Shown: positions 16,497 to 25,807, counted from the first letter of the stretch. The stretch is 64,000 bases of DNA from Halobacillus sp. Marseille-Q1614 (GCF_902809865.1 NZ_CADDWH010000001.1:2294001-2358000); one strand, 5' to 3'. Notes: generated by a model from the letters alone, not told the origin. Made by a program: numbers and translations.

Positions 16497-17468
16497 TGGT
16501 GTTAAGATTATTTTGCCTTTCGTTCTCCGGCCCTGCAAAAGCTCATGCACTAAAGCCGCATCTTCTAATGGATATACTCCTCCGAGCGTGAGCTTGAGTT
16601 TGTCTTCCATCACAAGCTGAAGGATTTCTTTCAGGCTTCGCTGAAACAGCTCCGGCTTTTTCATAATTTGCGGAAGGAAAAACCCAACAACTGATAAGTT
16701 TCGGTTCATTAGTCCTGCAGGGTACATAACAGGCGGTTCTCCGCTGGCTGCCCCATATACTACCACTCTGCCAAAGGAACGCATGCATTTGATCGTTTCG
16801 TGAAAAATCTCTCCTCCTGCCATCTCTAAAGCTACATCAACACCTTTTCCGCCGGTAACTTCCAAGACTTTCTCCCGCCAATTCGGTTCCGTATAATTTA
16901 CCAGCTCATCCGCTCCAAGCTCTGCAGCCAGAGACAGCTTTTCTTCCGTACTTGCTGTAGCAATGACTTTACCTGCCTTGAAGTATTTTGCCAGCTGAAC
17001 GGCCAATGATCCAACTCCACCTGCTGCAGCATGGACCAATACAGTCTCCCCCTCAGTGAGCCTTCCCATCGTTTTTAAAATGTGATAAGCGGTCAGGCCC
17101 TGCAGTGGAAGGGCAGCAGCCAATTGGTCACTTACTCCTTCAGGGATAGGAATAAGGCTGTTTGCATCAGCCACCGCATACTCTGCATAGCCTCCTGATG
17201 AAATCAGAGTAACGACACGATCTCCCTCGGAAAAGTTTTTCACATGATCTCCGACTTCCTCAATGACTCCAGCTACTTCAGCGCCCGGGATAAAAGGCAG
17301 CGGTGTCGGAACTACATAGGCCCCTTCCCTTCGAGCTGTATCAGCATAGTTAACCCCGATCGCTGTAACCTTTAACAGTACTTCATGACCCTCTGCTGCC
17401 GGCTGGTTGATATCCGTATATTTGAGAACATCTGGGGAACCGAATTCCTTAAATTGAACAACCTTCAT
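16494..17468 (-). CDS. NADPH:quinone oxidoreductase-type MDR enzyme
   Basis: 324 residues, full length. MDR fold: GVNYADTARREGAY, PFIPGAEVAGVIEEVG, cofactor loop VLVHAAAGGVGSLAVQLAKYF (about 144-164), RTKGKIILTP at the end. Zinc ligands are absent, as in quinone oxidoreductases. It is the last gene of a seven-gene acyl-CoA operon, 6 bases after the crotonase stop, so it probably reduces an unsaturated or quinone-like intermediate. Exact substrate unknown. Confidence 0.88.
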   Translation of the reverse strand: MKVVQFKEFGSPDVLKYTDINQPAAEGHEVLLKVTAIGVNYADTARREGAYVVPTPLPFIPGAEVAGVIEEVGDHVKNFSEGDRVVTLISSGGYAEYAVADANSLIPIPEGVSDQLAAALPLQGLTAYHILKTMGRLTEGETVLVHAAAGGVGSLAVQLAKYFKAGKVIATASTEEKLSLAAELGADELVNYTEPNWREKVLEVTGGKGVDVALEMAGGEIFHETIKCMRSFGRVVVYGAASGEPPVMYPAGLMNRNLSVVGFFLPQIMKKPELFQRSLKEILQLVMEDKLKLTLGGVYPLEDAALVHELLQGRRTKGKIILTP

Positions 17469-17474
17469 CAGCTC

Positions 17475-18260
17475 TTACCTCCCTAAGAATTCGGGCTTAC
17501 GTTTGTTTTTAAAAGCTTGAACTCCTTCTTTGTGATCTTCTGTGGAAACCATAATTGCCTGTGTTAAGCGCTCCTGCTCCAGAATATCCTCAAGGGAAGA
17601 GCGTTCTGATAGATCTACGAGTTTCTTCATCATTCCTATTGCCCGACCAGGTCCTTTAGCCAGCCTTAAAGCATAATCCATGGCGTCGGCTTCCAGATTT
17701 TCTAATGGTATGACTCGATTGACAATCCCCCATTGTGCGGCCGTCTCAACAGGGATCGGTTCAGCTGTGAAAAGGAGTTCCTTCGTACGGTAAGGGCCAA
17801 TCAGTTTGGATAAGAAGTAGTGGCCGCCCCCATCTGACACTAGTCCTACCTGTGCAAAACTTAACACAAACTTACTCTCTTCTGCTGCTAAAATCTGGTC
17901 ACAGGCAAGGGCCAAATTAAATCCAGCGCCAGCCGCATATCCATGAACCACCGCAATAACAGGCTTTGATAAATCTTTAATCTTTAGGATTAACTTGTTT
18001 AGTTCTCCTACATGCTCATAGAGGTGATTAGCCGTAGAGTCACCCATCGTTTTTACATCTCCGCCTGCTGAAAAAGCACGTCCGGCGCCACTAAGCACAA
18101 CTACCTTGATTTCGGGATTTTGTTCAGCTTCTGTCAATGCCTCCTGCAAACCGGTGATCATCTCGTCTGAAAAAGCATTCAACCGCTCCGGCTGATTTAG
18201 TACACAAGAAAGAATCGGGCCTTCCAGACTGGCCAGCAAATGTTTATTTCCTAGTTTCAT
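17475..18260 (-). CDS. enoyl-CoA hydratase/isomerase (PaaG-like crotonase)
   Basis: 261 residues. Crotonase oxyanion-hole motifs are AFSAGGDVKTM (about 65) and GYAAGAGFNLALACD (about 108). The catalytic region reads VGLVSDGGGHYFL, with Asp where PaaG-type isomerases have it and where classical hydratases carry Glu earlier, so isomerase-like chemistry is possible. Acts on acyl-CoA in beta-oxidation or a related pathway. GGAGGAAT precedes ATG. Confidence 0.88.
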   Translation of the reverse strand: MKLGNKHLLASLEGPILSCVLNQPERLNAFSDEMITGLQEALTEAEQNPEIKVVVLSGAGRAFSAGGDVKTMGDSTANHLYEHVGELNKLILKIKDLSKPVIAVVHGYAAGAGFNLALACDQILAAEESKFVLSFAQVGLVSDGGGHYFLSKLIGPYRTKELLFTAEPIPVETAAQWGIVNRVIPLENLEADAMDYALRLAKGPGRAIGMMKKLVDLSERSSLEDILEQERLTQAIMVSTEDHKEGVQAFKNKRKPEFLGR

Positions 18261-18356
18261 AATTTCATTCCTCCCAAATGGGTGTTTTTTATTTCGGGTC
18301 TTTCTGTTTTCTTTTCATGAAACGGTTGGTCTAGTTCGTTTCTTTAAAAGAATTCC

Positions 18357-19085
18357 TTATTCAACCAGCCTTATCTGACTTGAGGAAGAATCGTATTTAC
18401 TAATGACGTGAAACAACCCTTCCTGGGCGACAAATTTAATCTCCTTTTCATCCATCCCAAATCCCATCAAGATTTGACCGATTTTAGTGGATCTCAGCAG
18501 ATCAAAGGGCGAGTTTGGAATTCCGTTATAAAACAAAAGAGCGGTCTGAGCAGAGTCTGTTAAATCGAACTCTCCCATTTCTACAAGGTAGGAAATCAGG
18601 CTTCCCGCACCGTAAAAGTCCTCCATTGTAAAGTGACCACTGGTACCAGAACAGACGAGAACAATCGTTTCCTCAAGATGATTTTCAACGATATGCTTAG
18701 CCATTTCCCGATTATTTAACAGGGAAGAAGTATATAAATGATCCGCCTGGCTGGAACGGTTAACAGCTACTGTCCCATTCGTAGTCGACAGGATCAGATG
18801 CTTTCCTTTTACTATAGGATTGAGGAATGACCTTAAAGGATGGTGGAAGCCTTTGATCGTCCGCCCCTGCTCTTCTCCGGCAAGTACATGAGCTTCATCC
18901 AATGACTTTGCCTTCTCACGTGCCTGAGCCTGATCATAAACGGGTATTACAGATGTTGCTCCATCAGCTAAGGCCGCTGTTATGGTTGAAGTAGCAAATA
19001 AAACATCGAATACGACTGCTACTTTTCCCCTCATTAACTCAGGATGAATATCTTCCTTCTTAAAAATCAGCTGGATGCTCCCCAT
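18357..19085 (-). CDS. 2-phosphosulfolactate phosphatase family (ComB)
   Basis: 242 residues. Matches the ComB family: VVFDVLFATSTITAALADGA, VLAGEEQGRTIKGFHHPL, LSTTNGTVA (about 101), VCSGTSGHFTMEDFYGAGSL. ComB removes phosphate from phosphosulfolactate, toward coenzyme M in archaea and sulfolactate in B. subtilis spores (YitC). None of the partner genes (ComA, ComC) is nearby; it sits inside an acyl-CoA operon, its start directly abutting the phosphotransferase stop. So the substrate here is open. A gap of about 95 bases separates it from the crotonase. Confidence 0.85.
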   Translation of the reverse strand: MGSIQLIFKKEDIHPELMRGKVAVVFDVLFATSTITAALADGATSVIPVYDQAQAREKAKSLDEAHVLAGEEQGRTIKGFHHPLRSFLNPIVKGKHLILSTTNGTVAVNRSSQADHLYTSSLLNNREMAKHIVENHLEETIVLVCSGTSGHFTMEDFYGAGSLISYLVEMGEFDLTDSAQTALLFYNGIPNSPFDLLRSTKIGQILMGFGMDEKEIKFVAQEGLFHVISKYDSSSSQIRLVE

Positions 19086-20141
19086 TTATATACCTGCCGT
19101 TTCTTCCGCATGCTGTATCAAGTTATTGACGAATACATTCATATTCGCAAACCGCGGATCATTCGTCTGGCCATTTTTGTATCTGTAATAAATCTGCTGG
19201 ATGATGCCTGCCAGTTTAAAGTAAGCGAACGTTAAGTAAATGTGCATCTTTTCAACGTTACGACCGCTTTTTACGGCATACTGCTCTATAAATTCATCAC
19301 GAGTGTAAAACCCTTCCCGGGCGGTTAATGGTGTTTTACCAAGCCCCCGCTGCAAAATCTTCGGGTCGTCGCTTTCAATCCAATAGCTCATAGCAGCACC
19401 TAAATCCGCCAGAGGGTCACCGACTGTTGTCATCTCCCAGTCAAACAAACCAACCATGTCACCTTTTCCATTGAAAAGGGCATTATTCAGCTTATAATCA
19501 TAGTGAATAACGGACGCTTCTGAATGGGGAGGGATATGTGCGATCAGCCATTTTTTGATTCGTTCTCCTGAGACGACATCATCCGTTCCTGCTTTTTCAA
19601 ACCGTTTAATCCAGCCATGAATCTGCCGTTCCATAAACCCGTCAGGCTTAACCATCCTTTGAAGCTCTGTTTTTTCATAATCAATCCTGTGAAGCTCTAC
19701 CAGACGATCAACCATAGTTTCTGAGATTTTGCGCCCCATTTGAGCACTTCCACTTATCCCTTCTGGAAACTCAGTGTCTAACACAAGTCCATGTCTTCGC
19801 TCCATAAGGAAAAATGGCTTACCTAGTACACTGCCCTCATCAAAGACTAAAGGCTCCGGTGCTAATGGGAATACCGGATGCAGCGCCTTTAATACATTAT
19901 ACTCACGCTCCATATCGTGAGCTTTCGGTGCAACGGGTCCCATAGGAGGCCTGCGGAGCACTGCTTCCCAGTCTCCAATCTTCAACTCGTACGTAAGGTT
20001 TGAGTGGCCTGTGCCAAACTGGTTAATAATAAGAGAATCTGAAGGCAGGTCAGGAAATCTTTTTCTAAGGAAGGCTTCAAGCTGGTCATGAGGCAGCTCC
20101 TCCCCCTTACGAACTTTTTGAGTATCATTCACTCTTGTCAC
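19086..20141 (-). CDS. APH-family phosphotransferase (ACAD10/11-type)
   Basis: About 351 residues from a GTG six bases after AAGGAGGAT; an in-frame ATG nine codons earlier lacks a site. Kinase-like fold: LRRPPMG (about 63), VIHYDYKLNNALF catalytic loop (about 209), GLFDWEMTTVGDPLADLGAAM metal loop. Mammalian ACAD11 kinase domains phosphorylate 4-hydroxyacyl-CoAs so they can enter beta-oxidation; bacterial relatives lie in similar operons. That role is likely but inferred. Confidence 0.87.
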   Translation of the reverse strand: MTRVNDTQKVRKGEELPHDQLEAFLRKRFPDLPSDSLIINQFGTGHSNLTYELKIGDWEAVLRRPPMGPVAPKAHDMEREYNVLKALHPVFPLAPEPLVFDEGSVLGKPFFLMERRHGLVLDTEFPEGISGSAQMGRKISETMVDRLVELHRIDYEKTELQRMVKPDGFMERQIHGWIKRFEKAGTDDVVSGERIKKWLIAHIPPHSEASVIHYDYKLNNALFNGKGDMVGLFDWEMTTVGDPLADLGAAMSYWIESDDPKILQRGLGKTPLTAREGFYTRDEFIEQYAVKSGRNVEKMHIYLTFAYFKLAGIIQQIYYRYKNGQTNDPRFANMNVFVNNLIQHAEETAGI

Positions 20142-20154
20142 ATGAACATCCTCC

Positions 20155-20562
20155 TTATTTAACCGCAAGCTGATGGGCTTCCAGCCCTTTTTTCATTTCA
20201 TCTGTTAAAGGACGGCTTTTCTGCTCACTAAAATCAAATTGAACGACTACCGTACTTCCTTTAGCCGCTAAATCGCCGGAGCTTTTGATATACATATCCT
20301 GCTCCATGTGAAAACTGGAAGTGCCAATCTTACTCACACCTGTTTTTAAGATGAGCTCCTGTCCGTAGTAGACCTGTTTTATAAAATCACACTTGATTGA
20401 AGCCACAATGAAATTCCAGTCATCATCTATAAGGTTTAAATCCTCAAAAAACTTAATCCGTGAATCTTCCATATAGACAAAATAATTGTTGTTATTTACG
20501 TGTCCCAGTAAATCTGTTTCACAAAACCGGACATTAATCTGTGTTTCATGCATCTGCTTCAC
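20155..20562 (-). CDS. hot-dog acyl-CoA thioesterase (4HBT type)
   Basis: 135 residues. The 4-hydroxybenzoyl-CoA thioesterase motif FCETDLLGHVNNNNYFVYMED lies near residues 12-33 with the catalytic Asp. Cleaves acyl-CoA to acid and CoA. It sits 2 bases downstream of the hydroxyacyl-CoA dehydrogenase gene and just before the phosphotransferase, in one operon. Confidence 0.88.
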   Translation of the reverse strand: MKQMHETQINVRFCETDLLGHVNNNNYFVYMEDSRIKFFEDLNLIDDDWNFIVASIKCDFIKQVYYGQELILKTGVSKIGTSSFHMEQDMYIKSSGDLAAKGSTVVVQFDFSEQKSRPLTDEMKKGLEAHQLAVK

Positions 20563-20564
20563 TC

Positions 20565-21431
20565 CTAGATCCTTGAATGATAATCATAAAATCCTTTGCC
20601 TGTTTTTTTGCCAAGTTCTCCTGCTTCTACTTTGTCGACTAACGTTTTGGACGGTTTATCTTTTGGATCCCCGGTTTCCGCGTATTGCTGCAGCATTACG
20701 TAATAACCTACATCGATTCCTGATAAATCCATTAACTCAAAAGGACCAATCGGGTGACTTAAAGCTTTTCGGGTAATCTTATCGATATCTTTAAAGTCAG
20801 CATAGCCGTCCTCATATAACGCCATCGCTTCCTTCTGAATGGCGAAAAGGATCCGATTAGCAATAAACCCGGAAATCTCCTTTTGCAAAAGGACCGCCGT
20901 CCGGTTCATCCGTTTACACACGTCCATAGCCAGCCGGGCCGTCTCCTCAGAGGTATGTTCTCCTTTTACTACCTCTACACAATCCATAACTAGCGGCGGA
21001 AAGAAAAAGTGCATATTGCACACCTTATCCGGTCTGCTGGTAACATCAGCGATCAGGGAACTGACGATGGTAGAAGAGTTAGTCGCAAGCCCCGCGTGGT
21101 CCGGTGCTGCCTTATCAAGCTTTTCAAAGACATCCTGCTTCACGTCCAGCTTTTCGATCACCGCCTCGATTACGAGGTCGGCATGGCGAGCGGCCTCTTC
21201 AAGATCTGTCGTAAAATACAGCTTTTCAAAAGCACGGTCCCGCTCTTCCATAGAGATCTTGTCTTTCCCTACCCACTTATCCATAATTTTGTTAAGTTTG
21301 TGCCTCGCCTGCTTTAACACTTCCTCATTTACGTCATGAATGTTGGTATCAAAACCGGCTAGAGCGCTTAGCATGGCAATTTGATGCCCCATTGAACCTG
21401 CGCCGATGACCGTCACATTTTGGATATTCAT
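20565..21431 (-). CDS. 3-hydroxyacyl-CoA dehydrogenase
   Basis: 288 residues. NAD-binding GAGSMGHQIAMLSA at residues 10-25; catalytic region NMHFFFPPLVMDCVEVVKG (His near 140) and Glu; C-terminal domain KEISGFIANRILFAIQKEA and HPIGPFELMDLSGIDVGYY. Oxidises 3-hydroxyacyl-CoA (fatty-acid or hydroxybutyryl type). GGAGGAAAGG precedes ATG. Second gene of the operon. Confidence 0.93.
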   Translation of the reverse strand: MNIQNVTVIGAGSMGHQIAMLSALAGFDTNIHDVNEEVLKQARHKLNKIMDKWVGKDKISMEERDRAFEKLYFTTDLEEAARHADLVIEAVIEKLDVKQDVFEKLDKAAPDHAGLATNSSTIVSSLIADVTSRPDKVCNMHFFFPPLVMDCVEVVKGEHTSEETARLAMDVCKRMNRTAVLLQKEISGFIANRILFAIQKEAMALYEDGYADFKDIDKITRKALSHPIGPFELMDLSGIDVGYYVMLQQYAETGDPKDKPSKTLVDKVEAGELGKKTGKGFYDYHSRI

Positions 21432-21454
21432 TACCTTTCCTCCTTAATTATGAA

Positions 21455-22234
21455 TCAGCATGAAGCGTGCATTCCGCCATCAACAACTAATACATCTCCC
21501 GTCACATAATCAGAAGCAGCAGAAGCCAAGAACAATGCCGCTCCTTTTAAATCCTTTTCACTGCCAAACCGCCCCAGCGGTGTACGGTCTAATATAAAAT
21601 CCCCTCCCTGTTCAAGAAGGCCCCGCGACATTTTTGTCGGAAAAAATCCAGGTGCCAGTGCATTTACTTGAACATTGGAGCTTCCCCATTTCACGGCTAA
21701 GTCTTTTGTAAAAGTAATCACAGCCCCTTTACTGGCGTTATAGCCGACCGTATCCATAAAACGAGGGTCTGCTCCTCCAAGACCTGCTATAGAAGCAATG
21801 TTAATGATCTTCCCGGACTGCTGTTTGACCATGACCTCTCCGACTTTCTGCGACATAAGAAAAGTGCCCGTCACATTGACATTCATTACTTTTTGAAAAG
21901 CTTCAAGCGGCATTTCAAGCGCCGGAGCTCCCCAAGTGGCTCCACTGTTGTTTACTAAAATATCGATCTTCCCAAACTCCTGGACAGTGTGATTAACAAC
22001 ATTTTGAATATCCTGAGCATTTGTTATGTCACAAGAAAGAGCCAGTGTTTTTACACCCCTCTGCTCTTGAAGTCGCTGAGCCACTTCTTCACAGGCTTCC
22101 TTTTTCCTCGAACACAAAACAATATCAGCTCCCGCTTCAGCCAATCCTTCTGCAATTTGTTCCCCTAAACCTCGGCCTCCGCCTGTCACAATCGCTGTCT
22201 TACCTTTTAAATTGAACAGCTCCATTACATGCAT
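21455..22234 (-). CDS. short-chain dehydrogenase/reductase
   Basis: 259 residues; the start (MHVMELFNLKGK) follows AAGGAGG by 9 bases, or an ATG three codons later. TGGGRGLGEQIA cofactor loop, NNSGATWGA, catalytic Ser and YNASKGA (Tyr/Lys about 160), C-terminal SDYVTGDVLVVDGGMHA. First gene of the acyl-CoA operon. Probably oxidises or reduces a hydroxyacyl or alcohol intermediate; substrate unknown. Confidence 0.88.
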   Translation of the reverse strand: MHVMELFNLKGKTAIVTGGGRGLGEQIAEGLAEAGADIVLCSRKKEACEEVAQRLQEQRGVKTLALSCDITNAQDIQNVVNHTVQEFGKIDILVNNSGATWGAPALEMPLEAFQKVMNVNVTGTFLMSQKVGEVMVKQQSGKIINIASIAGLGGADPRFMDTVGYNASKGAVITFTKDLAVKWGSSNVQVNALAPGFFPTKMSRGLLEQGGDFILDRTPLGRFGSEKDLKGAALFLASAASDYVTGDVLVVDGGMHASC

Positions 22235-22312
22235 TCCTTTATCCCTCCTTGTATTTCGATCGTTCAAGCTTGGCTGTTCCGTGAACTTCGCCCGGCCATC
22301 AGCAAGCCGCAA

Positions 22313-22657
22313 AGTCCGCGAATTTGCCCACTAAGATGCTAATGTATAGTCCGTCGCTTACCCTGCTGCACCATGACCCTGGATCGCCCGATCGCTCACT
22401 CGTAAAGCCATATTTGATGCGACGACTTTTATCATGGGCTTCTGTCTCAGTCGCACTGCAATTAAACACTTCCGAAGCCATTAAAGAATGCATCAGCTCA
22501 CAAAGATGGGGCGTCCTCCAAGTTCGATAAACCATCCCCATATGTATCGTCAGGCAAAAGCACATTACAAAGAAATTCTGATGTAATCACCCCTAACATA
22601 CCAACCGGTAAGTATCTTCCATTTTATACCGACTATTCTGATAATTCAAGCAGTAAA
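22313..22657. other. divergent intergenic region
   Basis: Between two divergent units. Short frames here have no ribosome sites. Apart from the operator-like palindrome at its right end I see no element. Confidence 0.5.
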
Positions 22658-22673
22658 TGAATGGTTATTCATT
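22658..22673 (+). promoter_or_regulatory. FadR-like operator
   Basis: TGAATGGTTATTCATT matches most positions of the recalled B. subtilis FadR (YsiA) box, TGAATGANTANTCATTCA. It lies between the acyl-CoA operon and the divergent flavin oxidoreductase, so FadR released by long-chain acyl-CoA could control both. Confidence 0.6.
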
Positions 22674-22754
22674 AGACACCGTCAAAGCAGATTAGAGGAC
22701 TTTTTTTAAAGAACGGTGATAAACTATTTCTTGAAAGAGGAGGTCCACCCACTC

Positions 22755-23855
22755 ATGAAACTTTTTGAAAAATACACTCTGCCCTCAGGAGCTGAGCTTA
22801 AAAACCGTGTCCTGATGGCCCCTATGACAAACTTTTTATCCAACGACGATGGAACTGTATCCCTTAATGAACTCGACTACTATGCCCGGCGCTCTGGTGG
22901 TGTAGGCGCGGTCATTACAGCCTGTGCCAATGTTAATAAACATGGAAAAGGGTTTGACGGAGAAATCGGTGTCGATCGAGACGACCAAATTCCTGGACTG
23001 AGAAAGCTTGCAGCCAGCATTCACGAAAAAGGATCGAAAGCTATTTTACAGATCTATCATGGAGGCCGCATGTGTCCGCCGCATTTAGTACCTAATGAAG
23101 ATATCGTCAGTGCCAGTGCCGTAGCAGCAGTTCGTGAAGGAGCAAAAACACCTCGGGAAATGACCGAGGAAGAAGTGCAGCGTACGATCGTCGATTTCGG
23201 TGAAGCGACAAGACGGGCGATCGAAGCTGGATTTGATGGGGTAGAAGTTCACGGAGCGAACACGTACCTACTTCAGCAGTTCTTCTCCCCCCATTCTAAC
23301 CGCCGTGAAGATCAGTGGGGCGGAAACATCAGAGACCGAATGAACTTCCCATTAGCCGTTGTGGAGTCTGTTTTAGCTGCAGCAGCCTCTCATGCGAAGG
23401 AGCCGTTTATTGTCGGCTACCGCTTATCACCGGAAGAACGTGTAGAACCAGGGATTACAATGGAAGATACTCTGCAGTTTATTGACGTATTATCTGAGCA
23501 AAATCTGGATTACCTTCATCTCTCTCTAGGTGACTTTTACCAAGGCTCTATGAGAGATAAGACGATGACTCAGCCCGTGATTCGGGTGATTCAAGAACGT
23601 ATAAATTCCAAAATTCCGGTCATGGGAGTAGGCTCTCTCTATACACCGGAAGAAGTAGAAAAAGCATTAGAAACTGTCCCTCTCGTGTCCTTAGGCCGTG
23701 AACTTCTAATTGAGCCGGACTGGGTGCGTAAAGTAGAAAACGGGGAAACGGTCAGAACTAAAATGGATAAAGAATACAAGGAAGATGTCTTAATTCCAGA
23801 ACCGATGTGGACGAGAATTATGAATGTACCAAACTGGATCCCTGTTAAAGAGTAA
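22755..23855 (+). CDS. NADH-dependent flavin oxidoreductase (Old Yellow Enzyme, YqiG-like)
   Basis: About 366 residues from ATG after GAGGAGGTCC. A (beta/alpha)8 FMN enzyme: LKNRVLMAPMTN (about 18), ILQIYHGGRMC (about 97), GFDGVEVHGANTYLLQQFFSP (about 160-180), DQWGGNIRDR, MGVGSLYTPEEVE, SLGRELLIEPDWV. Reduces unsaturated carbonyl or acyl compounds; B. subtilis YqiG is the nearest relative I recall. Divergent from the acyl-CoA operon with a FadR-like site between, so possibly handles unsaturated acyl chains. Confidence 0.9.
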   Translation: MKLFEKYTLPSGAELKNRVLMAPMTNFLSNDDGTVSLNELDYYARRSGGVGAVITACANVNKHGKGFDGEIGVDRDDQIPGLRKLAASIHEKGSKAILQIYHGGRMCPPHLVPNEDIVSASAVAAVREGAKTPREMTEEEVQRTIVDFGEATRRAIEAGFDGVEVHGANTYLLQQFFSPHSNRREDQWGGNIRDRMNFPLAVVESVLAAAASHAKEPFIVGYRLSPEERVEPGITMEDTLQFIDVLSEQNLDYLHLSLGDFYQGSMRDKTMTQPVIRVIQERINSKIPVMGVGSLYTPEEVEKALETVPLVSLGRELLIEPDWVRKVENGETVRTKMDKEYKEDVLIPEPMWTRIMNVPNWIPVKE

Positions 23856-23858
23856 GAA

Positions 23859-23893
23859 AATAAGCCCATCCTTTTGAAGAGGATGGGCTTATT
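23859..23893. terminator. bidirectional terminator
   Basis: AATAAGCCCATCC and GGATGGGCTTATT around a 9-base loop. Confidence 0.85.
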
Positions 23894-24640
23894 ATGTAAA
23901 TTCTTTTAGAATCTTTTTTAGAAAGGGGAGGGTGTAAACGGTCTGGTCTTTTAAGTGCAGCTCTATCCAGGCGTATTCCTCGTCTAATAAGCAGGCAATC
24001 TTCTTTACTGCTTTTGTATGGGAGGCTGAAGTTGCATGGTTTTGAATGAAGATGATTTCTGCGACGAGTTCATCAGGCAGAGAACGATTCGCTGTCTTTA
24101 ATCCAAGCTGGGCTCGTTCAGGAAAATATCGATGCAATAGGATCTTTGCTAGATTTTCCACACTATTTTGCAGCATTTTCACACTCCACAAATCATTCCC
24201 CCGGCCTGACGCCTTCTTATATTGCAGCAAAAAGAAAGCTGCGTCATCTACCGCATCTATAAATTCCTCATTTGAGAGCTCTAAGTTTTGAGCAGGAATA
24301 AATTTTCCCATTCTCTTTTCGGGATCGTACAGCACTTTAATGTAATCTTTTTCTAAGAGAGTTTTCTCTGTAACCGTAAATAAATCTAGATGTAGACGGC
24401 GAGAATCTGTGGTGCGATAATAAAGATATCATCATAGAACAATAACTTCCGATAGGAGCTGACATGTGCCACTCTATTAGGAAGAAAAGCTTCCTCCTCA
24501 TCTACCAGTACATACAAATCCACATCCGAAAACTCATCTTCTTCTCCCCGGCCCATCAACCCTTTTAAGAAAACTGCTTTTACAAGTGGATCATTTTTCA
24601 AACTATTGGTGATCACTTCTACTGCTTCATGCTGTATCAA
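23892..24640 (-). pseudogene. nucleotidyltransferase gene broken by a frameshift
   Basis: The 5' part (from 24640) encodes KGLMGRGEEDEFSDVDLYVLV and stops after QILAVYI. The next frame continues without a gap as LHLDLFTVTEK and on through an intact helical domain to LKKILKEFT. Joined, they make one nucleotidyltransferase-type protein of about 245 residues (kanamycin-nucleotidyltransferase-like N-domain plus HEPN-like helices). The indel lies near 24388. The usual GS of the active site is GL here (KGLMGRG), which favours real decay over a sequencing slip. Confidence 0.75.
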
Positions 24641-24697
24641 TTTTATCCCCTCCCTTTTGTATTCCCTTATCTTACCTTAACTTTTAGGAGGAAACCA

Positions 24698-25635
24698 ATG
24701 CCCCAAATGCAATTAACCACTCTATATAAACGTTTACCGTGCGAACATCCTCTTTTTAGCGAGATCGAGTCTGAATTTCTTAAACAGTCAGCCGGTCAAT
24801 ACGGTGAAAATACAGTCAATCACTTCCTTCACTATTTATCCACCGACTACCTCATTTTAAAGGACCTTCACTTATTCGACGGTCATACCCATTTTCAACT
24901 CGATTTCCTGGTGATTTCAGAAAGCTTTTTATTAATTATTGAAGTGAAGAACTTTAAAGGAGAATTGATCTTTGACTTTGACAATTCCCAGCTTTTACGA
25001 AGATTATCAGAGACGTTAGATGTCTTTCCAGATCCCTTTTTGCAAGTAGAACACCAGAAGGTCCAGCTGGCTCAGTGGTTAGACCTTTATAAATTCAGAG
25101 AGATTCCGATCTACTCTTTTGTAGCCATCGCAACCCTAAAACAAAAATTGAAACGATAGGAGACAAGCCTTGTAAAAAAGAAAGGCTGGTTCGAGCGAAA
25201 GGGCTTGTCACTGCTGTTTACAATCTAAGGGCTCGCTATTCAAAAAAATTTTATGCAATGAATGAAATGACACGGTTATTCGATCGGCTTATGGCTGAAA
25301 ATATACCTTACCATGTTTCCTTATTGAAAAAGTACAATCTCTCCATAAAGGATCTTAGGATGGGTGTTTTATGTGGGGAATGCTCCAGTTATACCATGGA
25401 GCGGCGGCGTGACCACTGGTGTTGTAAGACTTGTGGAGTAAAATCAAAAGAGGCTCACCTTGAGGTGCTCCGTGATTTTCAAATATTGTTTGGAAGTGTA
25501 GTTACGAGTGCGGAGTTCAAAAGATTCAGTGGGATTCGTTCTGACTATCAGGCAAAAACCATTCTTATTGAGAACAGCGTAAAAATTATTGGGAAAACTA
25601 AAGACAGAAAATATGTCCTGAAACCTTTATTTTAG
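24698..25635 (+). pseudogene. NERD-domain protein gene broken by a frameshift
   Basis: The start has TTAGGAGG. The first 150 or so residues form a NERD (nuclease-related) domain: YLILKDLHLFDGHTHFQLDFLVI, then LLIIEVKNFKGEL. The frame ends at KLKR, while the next frame is open without break (TKIETIGDKPCKKERLV) into a C-terminal part with a CGEC/CKTC zinc ribbon (about 25375-25430). One indel near 25135, in an A-rich run, separates the halves. Intact relatives in Bacilli are about 310 residues long. Function of NERD proteins is unclear (nuclease-like fold). Confidence 0.78.
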
Positions 25636-25645
25636 AAAAATGATG

Positions 25646-25752
25646 CGTTATTTGAGAAACCCATGCCGCTATTTTAGAATTCATCCGCGTTATTTGAGAA
25701 TCACACTCCCTTATTTAAGAAGCTACCACGGTTATTTGAGAATCCACACTCT
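25646..25752 (+). repeat. degenerate 21-bp tandem repeat, five units
   Basis: Five copies of GNTATTTGAGAAT-like units with a period of about 21 bases (some units T-to-A or T-to-C variants). In one frame the DNA would code for repeated YLRxxxx heptads, but no ribosome site supports translation. Lies between the broken NERD gene and the proA terminator. Confidence 0.75.
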
Positions 25753-25762
25753 CCACCCAAGC

Positions 25763-25794
25763 AAAAAAAAAGAGAAGCGGCACTCCGCTTCTCT
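25763..25794 (-). terminator. terminator of the proline operon
   Basis: On the minus strand AGAGAAGCGG pairs with CCGCTTCTCT, followed by eight T. Confidence 0.9.
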
Positions 25795-25807
25795 TCCAGC
25801 TAACATA

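Noticed and set aside
22299-22565. 88-codon frame upstream of the SDR gene
   Set aside because: No ribosome site, Cys/Trp/His-rich composition, no recognised motif; it lies in a promoter region.
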